A stretch of DNA of 36,610 nucleotides from Parasutterella excrementihominis YIT 11859 (GTDB lineage: Bacteria > Pseudomonadota > Gammaproteobacteria > Burkholderiales > Burkholderiaceae_F): positions 1 through 36,610 of the forward strand of contig NZ_GL883700.1 of the NCBI RefSeq assembly GCF_000205025.1, given 5' to 3'. Position numbers and translations under genes: made by a program. Below, piece by piece: positions 33,007 to 36,610 of this stretch. The notes beneath the pieces are model-generated. The model searched no databases. It saw nothing but the letters and a program-made list of their open reading frames with translations, and had not been told where the DNA came from. The first letter of the stretch is position 1; every line of letters starts with the position of its first letter.

Positions 33007-33669
33007 TTAGATCGTGTACATGACGGCAAAATAATGCGTGACGCTTCCGCCTAAGACAAATAAATGCCAAACCGCATGGTGATAAGGAAGTCTTTGCCAG
33101 TTATAGAAGATCGTACCGAAGGAATAGAGCAGACCTCCGGCTACAAGCAGGACTAAGCCAGTGACGGGCAGGGCTTCTACAACCGGTTTAAAGGCAAACA
33201 GAACCAGCCAACCCTGAAAGAGATACAGGAAGGTGTTAAGCTTGTCGCTTTTCTTCATCAGCCAGGGCTGGAAAATAATACCGAAGGCAGCAATAATCCA
33301 GCAGGCCGTGCAAATCGTGATGCCGATCCAATTCGGCATCAGATTCAGCATAAAAGGCGTGTAGGTTCCTGCGATCAAAAGAAAAATGCAGGAGTGGTCA
33401 ACATACTGGAGCGCCTTTTTGGCTCTGACGTTCGGTATAGCGTGATATAGTGTACTTGCTAAATAAAGAACGATCAGAGAAGACCCGAAAATACTAAAAG
33501 TAGTTACAGCCAAAGCATTTCCGTGCCGGATTCCGTAAAGAATTAAGAAGACAAGTCCCACTATGGAAGCAACGACCGCCAAGCCGTGGGAAATAGCGTT
33601 GGCAATCTCCTCACCGCAGGTGTAAAACTTCTCCTGCGTTCTCAGAAAACCTGAATAAGTACAGTCCAT
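33007..33669 (-). CDS. Hemolysin III (PAQR/TrhA) family membrane protein
   Basis: Inner-membrane protein of 220 aa with seven predicted helices. PAQR/HlyIII motifs: ISHGLA near the N-terminus, ASTLYHAIP (about 72-80), VDHSCIFLLIAGTYTPF (about 90-106) and HAVWHLFVLGGSVTHYFAV close to the C-terminus, which supply the conserved Ser-His-Asp-His metal site. Bacterial members are linked to membrane-energy or lipid homeostasis; haemolysis is shown for only a few. A 7-bp hairpin with a GAAA loop (33681-33698) sits in its leader. Its stop lies only 13 bases from the phzF stop on the other strand, with no terminator between. Confidence 0.9.
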   Translation of the reverse strand: MDCTYSGFLRTQEKFYTCGEEIANAISHGLAVVASIVGLVFLILYGIRHGNALAVTTFSIFGSSLIVLYLASTLYHAIPNVRAKKALQYVDHSCIFLLIAGTYTPFMLNLMPNWIGITICTACWIIAAFGIIFQPWLMKKSDKLNTFLYLFQGWLVLFAFKPVVEALPVTGLVLLVAGGLLYSFGTIFYNWQRLPYHHAVWHLFVLGGSVTHYFAVMYTI

Positions 33670-33887
33670 TCTTATCTAGTCGGTTTCTTTCGAAACCGCC
33701 TCCCTTATGTCTGATTGTTAATCCCAATATAAAAGTCTCAGAGATCCCTAACGAAAGTAAAAAAGCTGACTTTGTAACAAAGCTATTCACAGCGAGGCAG
33801 ATAGGCAAAACTCGTCTTCTGCCTCAGGCGCATGAACTGGCAATGGGTTAAGATTTCTGAATCCTCTAATACACAAGGAGATTTTTT

Positions 33888-34439
33888 GTGAAAGTTTTTG
33901 CTCAGAACAGAACAGCAGCTTTTGATAAGAGGGCTGTTATTAAGTGTGCTGTCGCTGTTGCTCTGTTAGTTGCTGCGTCTAAGGTTTCTTTTGCGATCGG
34001 TCCTGTTCCTCTAACCATGCAGACATTTGCCGTCGCTGTCGTCGGCGCTTGGCTCGGAACACGCCAGGGCGTCGCCGCTGTTATCGCATACTTAGCCCTC
34101 GGTTTTGCAGGTCTTCCCGTTTTTGCCACGCCGCTTTGCGGCCCTGCCGCTTTGATGGGTCCGACTGCCGGTTACTTAGTTTCTTTCCCGATGGCCGCTG
34201 CCATCAGCGGTTTGCTTGCTGAAAGAGGCTGGACAGGCAAACGTGTTTTTGCTTCCTTCATCAGCCAGTACGCCGCCAATATTTTTATTGTCGCTTTCGG
34301 CGCACTCTGGCTTTCTGCTTCCATCGGCGTAGAAAAGGCTGTTCTGGTCGGCTTTGTGCCGTTTGTCATCGGCGCCTTGCTTAAGGCAATCCTTGGCACC
34401 GCAGTTCTGTATGCAAAAGAATTAAGCAGCAGACAATAA
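33888..34439 (+). CDS. Biotin transporter BioY
   Basis: Substrate-binding S component of the biotin ECF transporter, 183 aa, with six membrane helices. Family blocks: GPVPLTMQTFAVAVVGAWLGTRQG, YLALGFAGLPVFA, GPTAGYLVSFPMAAAISG and the C-terminal FVPFVIGALLKAILGTAV. The start is GTG at 33888, well placed behind AAGGAG. No bioMN energising genes are adjacent, so it works alone or uses a shared ECF module elsewhere. No biotin operator was recognised upstream. It has its own terminator. Confidence 0.93.
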   Translation: MKVFAQNRTAAFDKRAVIKCAVAVALLVAASKVSFAIGPVPLTMQTFAVAVVGAWLGTRQGVAAVIAYLALGFAGLPVFATPLCGPAALMGPTAGYLVSFPMAAAISGLLAERGWTGKRVFASFISQYAANIFIVAFGALWLSASIGVEKAVLVGFVPFVIGALLKAILGTAVLYAKELSSRQ

Positions 34440-34461
34440 TAAGAATATTCCTTGAAGGCAT

Positions 34462-34492
34462 AATCCGGAGGTATTAATCTTCGGATTTTTTT
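34462..34492 (+). terminator. Rho-independent terminator of bioY
   Basis: AATCCG...CGGATT with an extra inner AG/CT pair, followed by TTTTTTT. Confidence 0.85.
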
Positions 34493-34549
34493 ATGCTTAT
34501 TCAAGAGGTTGGCTTGTATCACATTACTCAGGGTTTTTTCTTATGAACT

Positions 34550-34614
34550 TTGGGATGTATCCCAATCCTGAGCTAAGTCTTAAATTTCACATATCGAAAC
34601 AATCAATGTTTCGA
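34550..34614 (+). promoter_or_regulatory. Two operator-like dyads upstream of the cytochrome gene
   Basis: TTGGGAT-GT-ATCCCAA (34550-34565) and TCGAAAC-N7-GTTTCGA (34594-34614), both with perfect 7-bp arms. The second ends 25 bases before the cytochrome ATG. Their size and position suit regulator binding sites; the second could also fold in the leader RNA. I could not place a convincing -35/-10 pair. Confidence 0.55.
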
Positions 34615-34639
34615 ATCACCTCGATCACGGAGAAAACAT

Positions 34640-34951
34640 ATGAAAGTTAAGACTCTTTTGAGCTTTGCCGCAGCACTCTGCTGTGCAGCCGCTTTCAGCA
34701 TGAGCGCCCAAGCTCAGTTGAAAAATTCGCCGATGCATGCCAACCTTCCTGACAATGCAACAACAAAAGATTGCTTGGTTTGCCATCAGTCCTATCAGGC
34801 TGTAGCTCAAAAAACAGCCAAGATGAATCCGAATCCTCACAGCAACCACCGCGGTGAACAAAACTGCACCAACTGCCATAGCGTTAAGGGCAAACCGCAC
34901 CTCGAATGCAATGACTGCCATACATTCGCAATCAAGATGAAAGGAGAATAA
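34640..34951 (+). CDS. Small periplasmic multihaem cytochrome c
   Basis: Exported cytochrome of 103 aa. A Sec signal peptide (about 1-26, ending SAQAQ) is followed by three CxxCH haem motifs: CLVCH (about 45-49), CTNCH (about 76-80) and CNDCH (about 90-94), with further His for axial ligands (HSNH, KPH). It resembles the N-terminal cytochrome domain of soluble flavocytochrome fumarate reductases, but that domain has four haems and is fused to the flavoprotein. Here the flavoprotein is encoded separately right downstream. It probably delivers quinol-derived electrons to that partner (inference). GGAGA precedes the ATG by 7 bases. Confidence 0.88.
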   Translation: MKVKTLLSFAAALCCAAAFSMSAQAQLKNSPMHANLPDNATTKDCLVCHQSYQAVAQKTAKMNPNPHSNHRGEQNCTNCHSVKGKPHLECNDCHTFAIKMKGE

Positions 34952-34952
34952 T

Positions 34953-35030
34953 AAAACGACAAGCGTATCTCGTCGTACTTTCCTTGGAACAGCCGCTGCT
35001 GCTTCCGTTAGCGCTGTCGCTGCTCCTGCA
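34953..35030 (+). other. Tat signal coding segment of the flavoprotein, without a start codon
   Basis: In frame with the flavoprotein, 34953-35030 encodes KTTSVSRRTFLGTAAAASV and on to APA, a textbook Tat signal (SRRTFLG). No ATG, GTG or TTG is in frame upstream before a TGA at 34938. The codon before Lys is AAT. Adding a single G after 34952 would create ATG AAA ACG, correctly spaced behind AAGGAG (34941-34946) and overlapping the cytochrome stop. Confidence 0.7.
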
Positions 35031-36497
35031 ATGGCTGCTTCCACTTCCGGAAACAATCTTCCTGCCAAATGGGATGACACAGTTGACGTCGTCGTCTTGG
35101 GCTGCGGCGGTGCCGGTATGATGGCCGCCTGTCAGGCACACGATGCCGGCGGTAAAGTTGCCGTTTATGACGCAGGTCAGTCTCCCTTCCATACAGCTAC
35201 CAACCTCTGCGGCGGCTTGTTCACAGCTTGGGGTTCCAAGATGCAGAATGCCGACCCCGAAGGCCGTAAAGACTCCTGGCAGCAGTTCGCCGAAGACATC
35301 ATGGCTTATGGTAACTACATGAGCTTGAAGGAACCGGTTTACTGCTTCGCAAAGAACTCCGGCAAAGCATTCGACTTCCTTGAAGACGCCGGTCTTGCCA
35401 AACATCACCTTGAACCGTATGCCGGCCACAGCCGTCTGCGCGCTCACCGTCAGGACTCTTTCAAGGGCCGTGACTACATTGAAGTTCTGGTCAAACAGCT
35501 CGACAAGCGCGGTATCAAGATCAACCACGGTATGGGCGTTACCAAGTTCTACTATGACCCGGCTACTAACACCGTTGTCGGCGTTCAGGTAGGTGAAGGC
35601 GACAAAGCCAAGAACGTCAAGGCCAATAAGGGCGTTATTATGGCTACCGGCGGTATCACCGGCACACCGCAGTCTCTGGACCGCTGGGTTCCGAGCGTTG
35701 CAGGTAAGGGCGTTGCCATCGGCGGTCCGAAGAATGACGGTACAGCTATGATGGTTGCTGTTCGCGACGTCGGCGTTCCTCTGTCTCACATGCAGTACAT
35801 CGCTTCTTATCCCTGCGGTATCGTTGTCAACGGACGTAACGGCCCGTACTGCCGCTGGTGGTTCATCACCAATAACGGCGGTATCTTGGTCAACAAGAAC
35901 GGTCAGCGCTTCATTACAGAAAAAGAAGGTATCTGCCACGTTACTCCGTCCCTGGCTTCTCAGCCTGACGGCTGCCACTATGTCCTCTGCGACCAAGCCG
36001 GTTGGGACCGTACCCTCAGCAAGATCAAACTCGGTGCTTTGATCGGTCTGCCGAGTTGGCCTGCCGAACGTGTTGAAGCAGAATTCAAAGTCGGTAAGAA
36101 CCTCTGGAAATGCGATACTCTTGAAGAACTCTGCCAGAAGTCCGGTATGAACCTTGACGGTCTGAAGAAACAGATCGCCACATGGAACGAAGCAGCTAAG
36201 AACCATAACGACCTGCAGTTCGGCCGCAGCGACAAGGATATGTATCCTCTCGGCAAAGGCCCGTACTACATGATCCGTATGGAACCGTGGAACAACCTCT
36301 CCTGCGGCGGGGTTCGTGTTAACGAAGACCTCCAGGTTCTGGGTTGGGACATGAAACCTGTTAACCACTTCTATGCAGCCGGTGAAACCGTTGCCGGTGT
36401 TCACGGAGCCTTCTACTGCGGCGGTAACGCCTGCGGCTTCGCTCACACCTCCGGTTGGGTTGCAGGCCAGAAGGTTATGGGCAAACAGATCGGTTAA
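35031..36497 (+). CDS. Tat-type FAD flavoprotein of the fumarate-reductase superfamily, atypical active site
   Basis: Periplasmic FAD enzyme, 488 aa from the first in-frame ATG, about 515 with the Tat signal encoded upstream. The FAD fold is clear: DVVVLGCGGAGMMAAC at the start, KGVIMATGGI in the middle, FYAAGETVAGVHGAFYCGGNACGFAHTSGWVAG at the end. It has no FMN-binding domain. The substrate residues of fumarate reductases are replaced: the HHTMGG region reads NNLSCGGVRV and ANRLGGNA reads AFYCGGNA. It is therefore unlikely to reduce fumarate and should act on another substrate. It is translated after, and probably coupled to, the cytochrome gene, forming a split flavocytochrome. As written the natural start codon is missing; initiation at 35031 would yield a cytoplasmic protein. 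Strong double terminator downstream. Confidence 0.85.
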   Translation: MAASTSGNNLPAKWDDTVDVVVLGCGGAGMMAACQAHDAGGKVAVYDAGQSPFHTATNLCGGLFTAWGSKMQNADPEGRKDSWQQFAEDIMAYGNYMSLKEPVYCFAKNSGKAFDFLEDAGLAKHHLEPYAGHSRLRAHRQDSFKGRDYIEVLVKQLDKRGIKINHGMGVTKFYYDPATNTVVGVQVGEGDKAKNVKANKGVIMATGGITGTPQSLDRWVPSVAGKGVAIGGPKNDGTAMMVAVRDVGVPLSHMQYIASYPCGIVVNGRNGPYCRWWFITNNGGILVNKNGQRFITEKEGICHVTPSLASQPDGCHYVLCDQAGWDRTLSKIKLGALIGLPSWPAERVEAEFKVGKNLWKCDTLEELCQKSGMNLDGLKKQIATWNEAAKNHNDLQFGRSDKDMYPLGKGPYYMIRMEPWNNLSCGGVRVNEDLQVLGWDMKPVNHFYAAGETVAGVHGAFYCGGNACGFAHTSGWVAGQKVMGKQIG

Positions 36498-36516
36498 TTC
36501 TCCTGTGATCTGACGA

Positions 36517-36546
36517 GAGAATGGGGCGCCGCAAGGCGTCCCTCTC
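36517..36546 (+). terminator. First hairpin after the flavoprotein gene
   Basis: GGGGCGCC-GCAA-GGCGTCCC (36523-36542, one G-U pair) extended by GAGA/TCTC. A GNRA-loop stem without a T-run, 20 bases after the stop. It probably protects the 3' end or assists termination. Confidence 0.6.
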
Positions 36547-36562
36547 CGATAATTTGGATGGG

Positions 36563-36588
36563 AACGGCGTCTTCGGGCGCCGTTTTTT
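36563..36588 (+). terminator. Rho-independent terminator of the cytochrome-flavoprotein operon
   Basis: AACGGCGTC-TTCG-GGCGCCGTT, a 9-bp stem (one G-U pair) with a UUCG tetraloop, followed by six T's. Confidence 0.93.
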
Positions 36589-36610
36589 GGTGTGCTCGGC
36601 ATGAGCATTC

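Noticed and set aside
34932-36608. Long minus-strand open frame (558 codons) at the right end
   Set aside because: It is the antisense of the flavoprotein gene, whose plus-strand product has clear FAD motifs. It also runs through the terminator hairpins.

Overview
The window looks like chromosomal DNA of a gut-type anaerobic betaproteobacterium, most likely Sutterellaceae (Sutterella/Parasutterella relatives). This is inferred from gene content, not from a phylogenetic marker: several periplasmic flavin reductases of the fumarate/urocanate reductase type, a DmsAB molybdo-reductase, a class 2 (quinone) dihydroorotate dehydrogenase, an ETF:quinone-oxidoreductase-like membrane Fe-S protein, and Gram-negative outer-membrane and Tat-exported proteins. 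The standard bacterial code applies: TGA ends several intact genes.

Layout. 1-5.1 kb: AT-rich DNA with a GIY-YIG/DUF4357 protein whose first codons are frameshifted, then a convergent amidohydrolase, an outer-membrane barrel protein and a DIP1984-family protein. 5.1-13.7 kb: two paralogous exported FMN/FAD reductases of equal length (597 aa) enclosing a coupled amidase/P-loop kinase pair, a four-cluster ferredoxin and a CobB-type sirtuin, followed by a PsiE-family membrane protein. 14-18 kb: two tandem YbaL/Kef-type cation:proton antiporters. 18-25.8 kb, minus strand: a probable pyrD-thpR-(membrane Fe-S oxidoreductase)-iclR operon, then dmsA-dmsB with its own promoter. dmsA carries an in-frame TGA at a conserved Trp. 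26-28.2 kb: a zinc-ribbon NUDIX hydrolase, an unrecognised 184-aa protein and a bile-acid/sodium symporter-family carrier with a palindrome-rich upstream region. 28.5-30.7 kb: two identical initiator tRNA-Met genes and a tyrosine recombinase with no visible island. 30.9-36.6 kb: a small membrane protein, an MBL-fold hydrolase, a phzF gene broken by TGA at a conserved Trp, hemolysin III, bioY, and a multihaem cytochrome c next to a Tat-type flavoprotein reductase whose start codon appears to be lost.

How the genes work together. The dominant theme is anaerobic respiration with organic acceptors: three flavoprotein reductases, one DMSO-reductase-family enzyme, a small periplasmic cytochrome and an ETF:quinone-type entry module. 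Palindromes sit upstream of most of these units, so each is probably controlled separately by its own substrate. 

The most notable observation is that four genes each carry one simple lesion (A8 frameshift, two TGG-to-TGA changes, one lost start codon) in otherwise well-conserved frames. This points either to recent gene decay or to consensus errors in the assembly; resequencing would decide. I found no CRISPR array, complete insertion sequence, prophage or recognised defence system.
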